Part shown: positions 34,218 through 43,114 of the stretch, piece after piece
Numbering within the stretch: position 1 is the stretch's first letter
Layout: each line of letters begins with the position of its first letter
From: an uncultured Prevotella sp.
Lineage (GTDB): Bacteria; Bacteroidota; Bacteroidia; Bacteroidales; Bacteroidaceae
Assembly (NCBI GenBank): GCA_900551055.1
Contig: URUK01000009.1
Span: 1-64,000, forward strand
Direction: 5' to 3'
DNA: 64,000 nucleotides
Notes under the pieces: generated by a model
Database searches by the model: none
What the model was told of the DNA's origin: nothing
What the model saw: only the letters and a program-made list of their open reading frames with translations
Made by a program: the position numbers and the translations under genes

Positions 34218-35519
34218 TCATCTCACCCTTATTTTCTTTCCGGCGCGTATGTTGTTGCCGCGTATGCCGTTGAGCTGGCGCAGCCTCTTCACCGTAGTAT
34301 GGTTTCTCTCGGCTATTTCCGACAGGGTGTCGCCCTTCCTTATAGTGACCCTTTTCACCCTCGAACGCCTACTACGCCTTGAAGAACTACGTTTCTTTGT
34401 TGTGCTGCTCTTCGTCGTGTTGTCCACTTCGACCAATGAGCGCCTTGTGAAAAGATCTTCCGCCTTATAATTGTAGATAGAATCTTCGTTCGCTATGAAT
34501 GTGTTTGTCGCCGTTGCCGGCATCCTTATGATTGAAGGCTTGCTGCTGCCATTCACTATGTCACGGCGGTATTGCGGATTAAGTGTACGCAGCTCGTCAA
34601 GCTCAAGGCCGCATACTTCGGCAATCTGCTTCAAATGTACGTCCCTGCTCACCACAATGGTGTCGGTCTTTGCAGGCAACTGCGTGCGCATCGGACAAAT
34701 GTTGTGCTCGCAATAATAGTTCATCACGTAGTTTGCCGCGATAAAAGCCGGCACATATCCTCTTGTCTCGCGCGGCAGATAAGGGTATATCTTCCAATAG
34801 TCGGCTTCACCGCCGGCGCGGTGCATCGCCTTCTTGATGTTTTCCGGACCGCAGTTGTAAGCTGCTATGACGAGGCTCCAGTCCCCGAAGATATTATAAA
34901 GGTCTTTCAAATATCTTGCCGCGGCGAACGACGACTTTACAGGGTCACGGCGCTCATCAACCAAAGAATTCACCTCAAGCCCATATTGCTTTCCCGTAGC
35001 CACCATGAATTGCCACAATCCGGCCGCCCCTGCATGGGAAGTAGCCATCGGATTGAGAGCCGACTCTATCACCGGCAGGTATTTAAGTTCAAGCGGCAGA
35101 CCGTTAGCTTCAAGAGCCTCTTCGAATATCGGAGTATAAAAGTTTGAAGCCCCGAGCATATAGCTTACCGAATGGCGCAAGCGGCCGGTATACCTGTCGA
35201 TGAATTGCTGGACAATATCGTTATAAGGCATCTCCATGACATTGGGAAGGCGGCTCAACCTGTCGATATACACCTCTTTGGGATAAGTCTTGTTTTCGTC
35301 ACGGTAATTGCAGTCGTTGTCCGGCTGCAAATAGGTTTTCGAATAGTATAAGTTCAGGAGGCTGTCAACTTCATAGTTCATGGCCTCCGGCACATCGATG
35401 ACTTCCTCCTTTCCATCGTCATCTGTAACGATGATTTCCTCGTTCACGTTTTGCGCCTGCATCACGCAGTTGCACCCGAGAAACATGACAGCAATGATGG
35501 CAGACGTCTTCTTTCTCAT
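34218..35519 (-). CDS. MltD-like lytic transglycosylase with LysM domain
   Basis: Cleaves peptidoglycan glycan strands in the periplasm. The 433-residue form begins with signal peptide MRKKTSAIIAVMFLGCNCVM and carries an SLT domain with catalytic glutamate E152 in VIESALNP, followed by SHAGAAGLWQFM and the AAYNCGPENI motif. A basic serine/arginine-rich linker (about 355-385) leads to a C-terminal LysM domain (about 388-433). The frame is open 17 codons upstream, but the ATG at 35519 starts the signal peptide. It follows the DUF5683 gene by 57 bp. Confidence 0.92.
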   Translation of the reverse strand: MRKKTSAIIAVMFLGCNCVMQAQNVNEEIIVTDDDGKEEVIDVPEAMNYEVDSLLNLYYSKTYLQPDNDCNYRDENKTYPKEVYIDRLSRLPNVMEMPYNDIVQQFIDRYTGRLRHSVSYMLGASNFYTPIFEEALEANGLPLELKYLPVIESALNPMATSHAGAAGLWQFMVATGKQYGLEVNSLVDERRDPVKSSFAAARYLKDLYNIFGDWSLVIAAYNCGPENIKKAMHRAGGEADYWKIYPYLPRETRGYVPAFIAANYVMNYYCEHNICPMRTQLPAKTDTIVVSRDVHLKQIAEVCGLELDELRTLNPQYRRDIVNGSSKPSIIRMPATATNTFIANEDSIYNYKAEDLFTRRSLVEVDNTTKSSTTKKRSSSRRSRRSRVKRVTIRKGDTLSEIAERNHTTVKRLRQLNGIRGNNIRAGKKIRVR

Positions 35520-35576
35520 TGTTTTATACTGTATATGCATTATATGTTTAAGAGTTCCCTTTTTACACATTCCAAC

Positions 35577-36317
35577 TTAAAATGTCACGAAACATTGCAA
35601 ACCGATGGACGATGATTTCAACGGATTTGTTGACATGCCGTTGTTTATTATCGCAGGCTGCACCCTAAGGCTAAGGTCTTTGGATATATCAAATTCCGAC
35701 AACGACGCGTCAACATACGCATCGATGACAGACAAGGCATAAACACCTATCAAGATGAATATGCTGAGATCGCGGTATCTCCTGTAAAAGTCCTTACGCC
35801 GCCTGAACAGGTTTTGATAAAGTTCCGAATTCTCAGACGTTATCGTATTGCCCAAGTGCAGAAACTGATTGTAACTCTGCGTATTAGGGTCGTTGTCCAT
35901 GATGTCCATGTATGCCTGTGAATAGTCATGGTACATCTGGTTGTTCCACCTTATTGCATACAAACATCCCAGAAAACCGCCATATACTATGGGAAGCTTC
36001 CAGAACTTGCGGTTATATATCTGGCCAGCGCCTGGTATCACGATTGCAAGCCACATGGCACGCTTGGCACTTGGCCTCCACGTACTCCAATCGCGCTTCT
36101 CCTTAGGCTTTATTGGCAATGTGTCTTTAATGCTGTTCAGATTGGCTGAATCCGCTGCCGCGATAAGCTTTGCAACGGAATCATTCATCGCCGCAGAAGT
36201 CTTTTGTTCCATCATGGCGATGGAATCCGCACCGTTGATTGACACCAATGAGTCAGCTTCAGCCGACTTGCACGGCAAAAGAACAGACAGCACCACACAA
36301 ACGGCCAATGTCCTCAT
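35577..36317 (-). CDS. DUF5683 domain membrane protein
   Basis: Bacteroidetes-specific protein of unknown function. The 246-residue product has a signal peptide (MRTLAVCVVLSVLLPCKSAEA), a variable segment and the conserved DUF5683 region (about 75-225) with WSTWRPSAKRAMWLAIVIPGAGQIYNRK-type sequence (split here) and two or three membrane segments. A GTG at 36353 would extend the protein 12 residues, starting 4 bp from the parB stop; the ATG at 36317 gives a normal signal peptide. Its place after parAB is conserved in this phylum as far as I know. Confidence 0.85.
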   Translation of the reverse strand: MRTLAVCVVLSVLLPCKSAEADSLVSINGADSIAMMEQKTSAAMNDSVAKLIAAADSANLNSIKDTLPIKPKEKRDWSTWRPSAKRAMWLAIVIPGAGQIYNRKFWKLPIVYGGFLGCLYAIRWNNQMYHDYSQAYMDIMDNDPNTQSYNQFLHLGNTITSENSELYQNLFRRRKDFYRRYRDLSIFILIGVYALSVIDAYVDASLSEFDISKDLSLRVQPAIINNGMSTNPLKSSSIGLQCFVTF

Positions 36318-36357
36318 CAATATGTATTTAGGCAATCTGCTCGGGGAAATCACAACC

Positions 36358-37257
36358 TTATTGCTGTTCGTTCTGTGTGTCGAAAATACTCATTATACGT
36401 TTCAAATCCTCTTCGTTGGCAAAAGGAATACTTATCTTTCCCTTGCCGTTTGCCGAAACCGTCATTTGCACCGGAACATTGAAGATGTCAGCCATACGCT
36501 GCTTCAAGGCGGCAAGCTTCTCCGGCATCTGCTGCTTCGAAGCTATTTTTTTCTTTCCGCTTACAATGTCTTCGCCGTTTTTCAGCTTCTGCACCATCTC
36601 TTCAACCTTGCGTACAGAATAGCCGTTCTTTTGTATTTCCTTGAACAGCTTTACCTGCGACGAAGGGCTGTCTATTGCCAACAGCGCGCGTGCATGCCCC
36701 ATGTCAATTTCCTTGTTCTGCAATGCCATCTGTACCTGTGCCGGAAGTTTAAGCAAGCGCAGATAGTTGGCTATTGCCGTACGGCTCTTGCCTACACGCT
36801 CCGACACCTTCTCCTGCGTCATGCCTGCGCTTGACAGCAGGTGTTCATAAGCCAAAGCTATTTCTATTGCATTAAGGTCTTCACGCTGGATGTTCTCGAC
36901 AAGCGCCATTTCCATGACGTTCTCATCCTTGATGGTGCGTATATATGCTGGTATGGCCGTCAGACCTGCTATCTGCGACGCCCTCCAACGGCGCTCGCCA
37001 GCAATGATCTGGAACCTGTTTTCATCAACCTGCCGCAACGTTATCGGCTGTATTATGCCAATTTCACGTATGCTGTTAGCCAGTTCCTGCAACGCGACAG
37101 GGTCAAACTCACGGCGCGGTTGGTTGGGATTGGCTTCTATCTGAGCCAACGGTATTTCATTGATTGTAGAACTGCCTTGCGGACGCACGTCGTCTGTAGA
37201 GATAAGCGCGTCAAGTCCACGCCCCAGTGCGTTGCCGTATCTTTTCTTTACTGCCAT
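36358..37257 (-). CDS. parB: Chromosome-partitioning protein ParB
   Basis: Binds parS sites and loads onto DNA as a CTP-dependent clamp. The 299-residue product has the ParB/Spo0J N-terminal domain with the C-motif region PNQPRREFDP and GERRWRA, the helix-turn-helix (about 135-185; MTQEKVSERVGKSRTAIANYLRLLKLP) and a C-terminal dimerisation segment with VSANGKGKISIPF. It follows parA by 98 bp. I did not find a certain parS site in the window. Confidence 0.95.
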   Translation of the reverse strand: MAVKKRYGNALGRGLDALISTDDVRPQGSSTINEIPLAQIEANPNQPRREFDPVALQELANSIREIGIIQPITLRQVDENRFQIIAGERRWRASQIAGLTAIPAYIRTIKDENVMEMALVENIQREDLNAIEIALAYEHLLSSAGMTQEKVSERVGKSRTAIANYLRLLKLPAQVQMALQNKEIDMGHARALLAIDSPSSQVKLFKEIQKNGYSVRKVEEMVQKLKNGEDIVSGKKKIASKQQMPEKLAALKQRMADIFNVPVQMTVSANGKGKISIPFANEEDLKRIMSIFDTQNEQQ

Positions 37258-37355
37258 TGTTTAATATATGGTTTGCGATTTGCGGCTATACGGATTGAGA
37301 GTTACGGCTTCATCAAGAAGTTTCAAAACCCCATAACCGAACAACCCGCACAACA

Positions 37356-38123
37356 CTAATTTTTATTTATGATTTCCTTTGCCAGTGCAAGGTGGTTCTT
37401 GCTGCCCGTAGAATCAGCGTCATAAAGTATCACGGGCAAGCCGTGGCTGGGCGATTCACTAAGCTTAACGTTGCGCTGTATTACTGTTTTGAACACAAGC
37501 TCCTGGAAATGACGCTTCACCTCGTCATATATCTGGTTGGCAAGTTTCAGGCGGCTGTCATACATCGTCAGCAGGAAGCCTTCAATCTCCAAATCCGGAT
37601 TCAGTTTGCTCTTGATTATTTTTATTGTATTCAACAGTTTGCTTATGCCTTCAAGGGCAAAATACTCGCACTGCACAGGAATTATCACCGAATTGGCCGC
37701 AGTCAGGGCATTTACAGTGATCAAGCCAAGTGACGGAGAACAGTCTATCAGGATATAATCATAATCATCCCTGATTGGCGCGAGCAAGCTTTTTATCACT
37801 TGTTCACGATGCTCGATGTTTAGCATCTCTATTTCAGCGCCCACAAGGTCGATATGGCTCGGTATTATGTCAAGTCCGTCAATGTCTGTGGTGTACACGG
37901 CATCGCGCACGTCCGCCCCGTCGATGATACATTCATATAAAGTGCAGTCAATGTCTTTCGTGTTGACCCCAAGGCCGCTTGACGCATTTGCCTGCGGGTC
38001 GGCATCGATTACCAGAACCTTTTTCTCTAATGTGGCGAGCGAGGCCGCCAAGTTGATAGTCGTAGTGGTTTTGCCCACTCCGCCCTTTTGGTTTGCTAAT
38101 GCGATTATTTTTCCCATTTTCAC
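37356..38123 (-). CDS. parA: Chromosome-partitioning ATPase ParA (Soj)
   Basis: Walker-type ATPase that moves ParB-DNA complexes. The 255-residue protein has the deviant Walker A motif KGGVGKTTT (13-21), the switch region DADPQANASSGLG, and Walker B YDYILIDCSPSLG. The ATG two codons downstream (MGKIIAL) is an equally good start. Divergent from surE; each gene has its own -7 box within the 193-bp gap. Confidence 0.95.
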   Translation of the reverse strand: MKMGKIIALANQKGGVGKTTTTINLAASLATLEKKVLVIDADPQANASSGLGVNTKDIDCTLYECIIDGADVRDAVYTTDIDGLDIIPSHIDLVGAEIEMLNIEHREQVIKSLLAPIRDDYDYILIDCSPSLGLITVNALTAANSVIIPVQCEYFALEGISKLLNTIKIIKSKLNPDLEIEGFLLTMYDSRLKLANQIYDEVKRHFQELVFKTVIQRNVKLSESPSHGLPVILYDADSTGSKNHLALAKEIINKN

Positions 38124-38227
38124 TATGTTTAAGTCGACAAGTAACTGAATACGGATAAGCTGAATGGATTTGTCTTGTCGCCCACCTGCTTGCTACTTGT
38201 GTGCTTGCCTGTGCTAAAATTATTTTG

Positions 38228-38235
38228 CAAAAGTA
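38228..38235 (-). promoter_or_regulatory. -7 box for parAB operon
   Basis: Minus-strand TACTTTTG followed by C, about 105 bp before the parA start. Confidence 0.55.
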
Positions 38236-38276
38236 CATATTTTATGTGAGAAATAATTGATTTAAACCTTTTTTCG

Positions 38277-38284
38277 TACTTTTG
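38277..38284 (+). promoter_or_regulatory. -7 box for surE
   Basis: TACTTTTG, 33 bp before the surE start. It faces away from the parAB box 41 bp to the left. Confidence 0.6.
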
Positions 38285-38316
38285 TAGGCGAAAGTAAATG
38301 ATTTTTTAAGAATACG

Positions 38317-39105
38317 ATGAGACCGTTAATACTTATTTCCAACGATGACGGCTATCACGCCAAAGGTATCAATTCTCTTATTGACATGATTTCTGATTTG
38401 GGAGACATCCTTGTCTGCGCACCCGAATCGGCACGTTCTGGTTTCTCAACGGCATTTTCAGCCACCATCCCTCTACGCCTGAAACTGCGCCGCGAACGTG
38501 AAGGCATGCAAATGTGGTCGTGCAACGGCACGCCTGTGGACTGCGTTAAACTTGCCCTCAGCGAACTTTGCAACAGACGAAAGCCTGACATGGTGATTGG
38601 CGGAATAAACCACGGCGACAACGCTTCGGTCAACTCCCACTATTCAGGAACAATGGGAGTAGTGCGCGAAGGGTGCATGAAATACATTCCGTCGGCGGCA
38701 TTCTCACTCTGCAATCATGAAGACGATGCTGATTTTGAGCCTTTAAGAAAATACGTAAGAGCCATTGTATCAAGCGTTTTACGCGATGGGCTGCCGAAAG
38801 GCGTATGTCTGAACGTGAACTTTCCCTTGCTAAAAGAATTCAAAGGAATAAAAGTCTGCCGAATGGCAAATGGGACTTGGGGCAACGAGGTCGTTCGCGC
38901 ACATCATCCACGAGGCTATGACTATTTCTGGCTTGTGGGTGAATATACAAATGACGAGCCTGAGGCCGACGACACTGACAACTGGGCTTTGCGTCACGGC
39001 TACGTTGCAATAACGCCTACCACGATTGACGTTACTGCTTACGAAATGATTGAAAAGATAAAAAACATTATTTCAATGCATAATTCACAATCGGGCAATT
39101 CATAA
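38317..39105 (+). CDS. surE: 5'/3'-nucleotidase SurE
   Basis: Metal-dependent nucleotidase acting on nucleoside monophosphates. The 262-residue product carries the SurE metal motif SNDDGY (D at 10-11), the GGINHGDNASVNSHYSGTMG segment (split) and a complete fold. The last residues (about HNSQSGNS) are encoded by words of the intergenic repeat (CATAATTCACAAT, CAATTCATAATT), so the natural C-terminus has been replaced or extended by repeat sequence. lpxB follows after 164 bp. Confidence 0.94.
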   Translation: MRPLILISNDDGYHAKGINSLIDMISDLGDILVCAPESARSGFSTAFSATIPLRLKLRREREGMQMWSCNGTPVDCVKLALSELCNRRKPDMVIGGINHGDNASVNSHYSGTMGVVREGCMKYIPSAAFSLCNHEDDADFEPLRKYVRAIVSSVLRDGLPKGVCLNVNFPLLKEFKGIKVCRMANGTWGNEVVRAHHPRGYDYFWLVGEYTNDEPEADDTDNWALRHGYVAITPTTIDVTAYEMIEKIKNIISMHNSQSGNS

Positions 39106-39262
39106 TTAGCTAAACGCTGACTTTCAGTTCACAATTCATAATTAATAACTTGTTGGATTCTGTCGGCAGTTTTTTCTCTTTGCGTATGACAAACAGCCAA
39201 CAGGCGACGGACAGCCAATCATAATTTATGAAGCGGCCAATTGTGAACCATGAATTATAATC
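39075..39262. repeat. Word repeat (CATAATTCACAATT words) between surE and lpxB
   Basis: Tandem words of the type AATTCATAATT and TTCACAATTC fill the first ~75 bp; partly complementary words (ATAATTTATGA, CAATTGTGAACCATGAATTAT) end about 8 bp before the lpxB start. It begins inside the last codons of surE. Confidence 0.65.
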
Positions 39263-39269
39263 TTAAGCG

Positions 39270-40430
39270 ATGAAGTATTATATTATTGTAGGCGAAGCCA
39301 GCGGCGACTTGCATGCTTCGCGCCTTATGCGTTCGCTGCGCGGCGTTGACAGCGAGGCCGATTTTCGCTTTTTCGGCGGCGACCTGATGTCGGAAGCGGG
39401 CGGAACGCGCGTCAAGCATTACCGCGAACTGGCTTACATGGGCTTCGTTCCGGTGCTATTGCACCTGCGGACAATCTTCAAGAACATGGCACTTTGCAAG
39501 CAGGACATCGTTGAGTGGAACCCCGATGTCGTGATACTTGTTGACTATCCAGGCTTCAACCTCGACATAGCCAAGTTCCTGCACGCAAACACCTCTATCC
39601 CGGTTTATTATTACATTTCGCCCAAAATATGGGCGTGGAAGGAGTACAGGATAAAGAACATCAAGCGCGACATCAGCGAGATGTTCTCCATCCTGCCGTT
39701 CGAGGTGCAGTTTTACGAGGGCAAACACCACTTCCCCATACACTATGTGGGCAACCCGACGGCCGACGAAGTGACGGAGTTCATGGCGTCATATACCGAG
39801 ACGTTCGAGGATTTTTGCAGCAAGAACTCACTACAGGCGGACAAGCCGGTCATCGCATTGTTGGCAGGCAGCCGCCGACAGGAAATCAAGGACAATCTTC
39901 CAGCCATGCTCGAAGCCGCCTCACGCTACGCCGACAAGTACCAGTTGGTGGTTGCCGGAGCACCATCAATACCGCATGAGTATTATTCCAAGTTCATTTC
40001 GGGGCATGACGTGAGCATCGTCTACAACCAGACATACCCCCTGCTCGCACATTCGTGCGCCGCACTTGTAACAAGCGGCACGGCAACTTTGGAGACAGCG
40101 CTGTTCGGTGTGCCGCAGGTTGTGTGCTACGAGACACCCATCCCGAAGGTCATCGCGTTCCTTCGCAAGCACCTAATCAAGGTCCGTTACATCTCACTTG
40201 TCAACCTGATAGCCGACAAAAGTGTTGTCACGGAACTCGTGGCCGACACGTTTTCAGTCGAGAACATCGCCGGGGAACTCGGCCGTCTGCTGCCCGGCAA
40301 ACCGGCACGCACGGCCATGCTCGACGGCTACGCCGAAGTAAAGAAGCGCCTTGGAAAAGAAAACGCGCCCGACAATGCCGCAAACATAATGGTAAAACTG
40401 TTATCCGGGAAACCCGGACAACAAGCATGA
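39270..40430 (+). CDS. lpxB: Lipid-A-disaccharide synthase
   Basis: Joins UDP-diacylglucosamine and lipid X to form the lipid A disaccharide at the inner membrane. The 386-residue product has the family's GEASGDLHASRL start, YISPKIWAWKEYR (about 115-127), LAGSRRQEI (about 200) and the C-terminal TSGTATLE motif (about 270). Length is normal. The next gene starts 6 bp after its stop. Confidence 0.96.
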   Translation: MKYYIIVGEASGDLHASRLMRSLRGVDSEADFRFFGGDLMSEAGGTRVKHYRELAYMGFVPVLLHLRTIFKNMALCKQDIVEWNPDVVILVDYPGFNLDIAKFLHANTSIPVYYYISPKIWAWKEYRIKNIKRDISEMFSILPFEVQFYEGKHHFPIHYVGNPTADEVTEFMASYTETFEDFCSKNSLQADKPVIALLAGSRRQEIKDNLPAMLEAASRYADKYQLVVAGAPSIPHEYYSKFISGHDVSIVYNQTYPLLAHSCAALVTSGTATLETALFGVPQVVCYETPIPKVIAFLRKHLIKVRYISLVNLIADKSVVTELVADTFSVENIAGELGRLLPGKPARTAMLDGYAEVKKRLGKENAPDNAANIMVKLLSGKPGQQA

Positions 40431-40436
40431 GAAATC

Positions 40437-41018
40437 ATGAAGATATTGATTTTGAACGCAAGCCCAAGGCGTAGAGGCCATGTTTCTGGCATGTTGGACA
40501 TTGTTAAGGACGCCGCAGAAGCCGGAGGAGCCGAGGTCAATGTAGTGCGCGTGGCTGACCTTAACGTGAAGCCGTGCGCCGGCTGCATGTCATGCCGCAG
40601 CACGCTGAAATGCGCATTGCCCGAAGACGACGCGCAAAAAGTCCTTGAAATGATTGACAATGCCGACGCAATAGTAGTCGGTTCGCCGTGTTATTGGGGC
40701 AACATTCCGGGCGAACTGAAAGTGGTTTTCGACCGCATAGTCTACGGAATGATGGGCGAGAGCCGCCGCGGCATGCCCAAACCTCTGCACAAAGGCAAAC
40801 GTGCGGCAATAATTGCCACATGTTCTACACCTTGGCCTTTCAACAAATTATTCAGGCAAAGCCGCGGCGCAGTGAACGCTTTGCGCGAAATCCTGAAGTG
40901 GAGCGGCTTCAGGATTGTTGCGACCGTTGAGAAGGGAGGGACAAAGAACCACGCCGGACTGACCGAACGCGACAGACGCGCCTGTCTGAAAACCGCCAGA
41001 AAAATAACAAAGTGGTAA
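40437..41018 (+). CDS. Flavodoxin-fold / iron-sulfur flavoprotein-type NAD(P)H:FMN reductase
   Basis: Small redox protein of 193 residues. The N-terminus MKILILNASPRRRGHVSGM is an FMN-phosphate loop, followed by a compact cysteine cluster C47-x2-C50-x2-C53-x5-C59, which in iron-sulfur flavoproteins binds a 4Fe-4S cluster. GSPCYWGNIPGELKVVFDR is also typical. The gene starts 6 bp after lpxB and ends before a bidirectional terminator. Its electron partner is unknown. Confidence 0.88.
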   Translation: MKILILNASPRRRGHVSGMLDIVKDAAEAGGAEVNVVRVADLNVKPCAGCMSCRSTLKCALPEDDAQKVLEMIDNADAIVVGSPCYWGNIPGELKVVFDRIVYGMMGESRRGMPKPLHKGKRAAIIATCSTPWPFNKLFRQSRGAVNALREILKWSGFRIVATVEKGGTKNHAGLTERDRRACLKTARKITKW

Positions 41019-41106
41019 CAGCGGCAAAGGCTCTCATAGTCTGCGGCGGCATGCCTCCACACCATACGGCAAGACAATACAACCGGGACACATTTCCACA
41101 ATACAC

Positions 41107-41145
41107 AAAAAAGCCGTGCACCCATTGTGGGTGCACGGCCTTTTT
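41107..41145. terminator. Bidirectional Rho-independent terminator
   Basis: Perfect 12-bp hairpin GCCGTGCACCCA (41113-41124), loop TTG, TGGGTGCACGGC (41128-41139), with AAAAAA to its left and CTTTTT to its right. Serves the convergent flavoprotein and cyclophilin-like genes. Confidence 0.9.
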
Positions 41146-41168
41146 GCTGTTTTCACCAAAGCTTCAGG

Positions 41169-41717
41169 TCACCTCGCCTCGAACGTTACGCTTGCGCTGC
41201 CACGGCCAACGGCGGCGGCAAGCCCGTCAGGATTGTCTATTTTGCCGATGCGAGTATAGCTGTAGCCGGTGGAAAAGGTGTCGTAGAACAGTACCACGCA
41301 CGACGAGCCGTACAGCATAATGTCGCCTGCATTGATTGTTCCAGGGCTGTACGAGCTTGTAGGCAGGCTGCTGTCAAGGTAATGATACTTCTCGTTGCCG
41401 TTCAGTTCGTCCATCTCAAGCGTCAGCGGCAGCATTGCCGCGAAAGCCTCCGCCGCTGCGTTGTCTGCCAGAGTGGCGGCAAACGCCGTGCCGTTTACGG
41501 TTATCATGATGTTCCTGTTCATGCTTTCGTCCTCGTTGTCTCCGTCATTTCCGCCTTCATCTCCATTGCTTTCGCCCCCGTTTACGCTGCCGGAGCCTCC
41601 GCCGTCGCCTTCAATGCCGTCCTGCACAGGGTCGTCTTCAGAGCAGGCGGCAAAGTTTCCGACCGCGAACATCAGGAATATGGTGAGCAAAAACCTTGAC
41701 GCGTGTTTCATAACCAT
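41169..41717 (-). CDS. Cyclophilin-like fold lipoprotein
   Basis: Exported protein of 182 residues. A signal with a lipoprotein-like end (NFAAC, Cys about 25) is followed by a low-complexity Gly/Asp/Asn/Ser linker (about 30-66) and a cyclophilin-like fold domain (about 68-182) with NGTAFAATLADNAAAEAFAAMLP, KYHYL, DIMLYGSSCVVLFYDTF and a final GSASVTFE strand. Such domains in Bacteroidetes lack known isomerase activity. It follows the alpha/beta hydrolase gene by 9 bp on the same strand, so they form an operon. An in-frame ATG two codons later is an alternative start. Confidence 0.82.
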   Translation of the reverse strand: MVMKHASRFLLTIFLMFAVGNFAACSEDDPVQDGIEGDGGGSGSVNGGESNGDEGGNDGDNEDESMNRNIMITVNGTAFAATLADNAAAEAFAAMLPLTLEMDELNGNEKYHYLDSSLPTSSYSPGTINAGDIMLYGSSCVVLFYDTFSTGYSYTRIGKIDNPDGLAAAVGRGSASVTFEAR

Positions 41718-41726
41718 GCTCCTTCC

Positions 41727-42785
41727 TTATTTCAGATACTCTTTGTAGAACCGCACGATCTCATCGAACGGTATCTTCTCCAGGTTGTCATAAAGGTCGG
41801 TATGGCTTGCGCCGGGCACGATGAGGAGCTTCTTGTTGTCGCCTTTAAGTTTCTTGAATGCGTCCTCGCCCATGTATCTTGAGTGCGCCTTCTCGCCGTG
41901 TACCACCATGACCGCACTGCGTATCTCGTCGCTGTAGGCAAGTATGGGCATGTTGATGAACGGCAGCGACGATGTCTTGTTCCATCCGTCGTTCGAGTTC
42001 AGCGAACGTTTGTGGTATCCGCGCTTGGTCTTGTAATACGCGTAATAGTCCTTTACAAACTGCGGAGCGTCGTCGGGCAGAGGGTCAACCACGCCTCCGG
42101 CGCGTGCGTAAGAACCGTTACGGTAGTCCTCGGTGCGCTGCGCGTTGAGCTGGCGGCGCATCTCGTAGCGCGCGTCGGCATTGTCGTTGGCGTCGAAATA
42201 GCCGTTGGCCGTGCAGCGGCTGATGTCATACATGGTGGACGCAACGGTAGCCTTTATGCGCGTGTCGTTGGCCGCCGCGTTGATGGCAAAGCCGCCGAAG
42301 CCGCATATTCCGAGTATTCCTACGCGTTCCGGGTCAACGTCGCTGCGTGTAGACAGGTAATCGACCGCAGCCGAAAAGTCCTCTGTGTTGATGTCGGGCG
42401 ATGCCACATAGCGCGGCGTGCCGCCGCTTTCACCCGTAAACGAGGGGTCGAAGGCCAACGTGATGAAGCCCATTTCGGCCAGTCTCTGCGCGTAAAGGCC
42501 GGAGGCCTGCTCCTTCACTGCGCCGAAGGGGCCGCTCACGGCAATGGCGGCAAGCCTGCCCGTAGCGTTTTTCGGAGTGTAAAGGTCGACAGCAAGCGTC
42601 ACGCCATAACGGTTGTGAAACGTCACTTTCGTGTGGTTCACCTTGTCGCTTTTAGGGAACGTCTTGTCCCATTCCTGCGTCAGTTCAAGTTTTTCGTCTG
42701 TCATTTTCGTCTGATTTGATGTTTGCGCAACCGCCATTGCCGCCACAGCGAGCATTGCGGATGCAATTGTTGTCCTAATTTTCAT
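41727..42785 (-). CDS. Secreted alpha/beta hydrolase (YcjY/dienelactone-hydrolase-like)
   Basis: The 352-residue product has a signal peptide (about 1-20) and an alpha/beta hydrolase fold. The nucleophile elbow is GICGFGG with a cysteine (C161) where many relatives have serine; a catalytic-type histidine is in PGASHTDLYD near the end, and VVHGEKAHSRYM precedes it. Similar GICG(W/F)GG elbows are known to me in Bacteroidetes homologues. The substrate is unknown. It is first in a two-gene operon with the cyclophilin-like lipoprotein, and a repeated dyad TACCGTAACAA/TTGTTACGGTA overlaps its promoter, which suggests a dedicated regulator. Confidence 0.85.
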   Translation of the reverse strand: MKIRTTIASAMLAVAAMAVAQTSNQTKMTDEKLELTQEWDKTFPKSDKVNHTKVTFHNRYGVTLAVDLYTPKNATGRLAAIAVSGPFGAVKEQASGLYAQRLAEMGFITLAFDPSFTGESGGTPRYVASPDINTEDFSAAVDYLSTRSDVDPERVGILGICGFGGFAINAAANDTRIKATVASTMYDISRCTANGYFDANDNADARYEMRRQLNAQRTEDYRNGSYARAGGVVDPLPDDAPQFVKDYYAYYKTKRGYHKRSLNSNDGWNKTSSLPFINMPILAYSDEIRSAVMVVHGEKAHSRYMGEDAFKKLKGDNKKLLIVPGASHTDLYDNLEKIPFDEIVRFYKEYLK

Positions 42786-42852
42786 ACCTTAATTATATTT
42801 CGTCCGGAATGTTGCAATTTGACTAAAGCCGCGTGCAAACTGTTTCACGTTG

Positions 42853-42881
42853 CAAAGATATACATTCTCTACCGTAACAAA
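42853..42881 (-). promoter_or_regulatory. Promoter of hydrolase operon
   Basis: Minus-strand -7 box TATCTTTG (42853-42860) with a TTTG (42878-42881) 17 bp upstream. The -33 region overlaps the palindrome at 42870-42920. Confidence 0.55.
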
Positions 42882-42920
42882 TGTAAACGTTTTACGGTAT
42901 AAACAACCATTGTTACGGTA
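42870..42920. promoter_or_regulatory. Operator-like inverted repeat upstream of the hydrolase
   Basis: Perfect 11-bp arms TACCGTAACAA (42870-42880) and TTGTTACGGTA (42910-42920) flank a third half-site TTTTACGGTA (about 42890-42899). The left arm covers the -33 region. This looks like a binding site for a dimeric regulator not encoded nearby. Confidence 0.6.
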
Positions 42921-43032
42921 TTTTGCGCCGCCCTTTCCACTCCCCTGCACGGCCTGTCCGGGACACTGCCAGACGCCTGCAACGGGCAAGCACGCCACCC
43001 CCGTGCCGAAGGCCAGCAACCAACACCGATGC

Positions 43033-43114
43033 GAAAGGCCGCCTTTTACACTGTAAAAGGTCATGAAATGCAAGCCAAAAGGCCACCTTTTGCAGCGCAA
43101 AACACGGCCTTTCG
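43033..43114 (+). repeat. 4x22 palindrome element, copy 7
   Basis: Units start at 43033 (GAAAGGCCGCCTTTTA), 43055 (AAAAGGTCATGAAATG), 43077 (AAAAGGCCACCTTTTG) and 43099 (AAAACACGGCCTTTCG). Followed by the conserved-type flank CTGATTATCAGCAGGTTACA (43120 region). Confidence 0.88.

Noticed and set aside
33065..34273. 402-codon open frame on the plus strand
   Set aside because: Fully antisense to the rel gene, which has complete domain structure.
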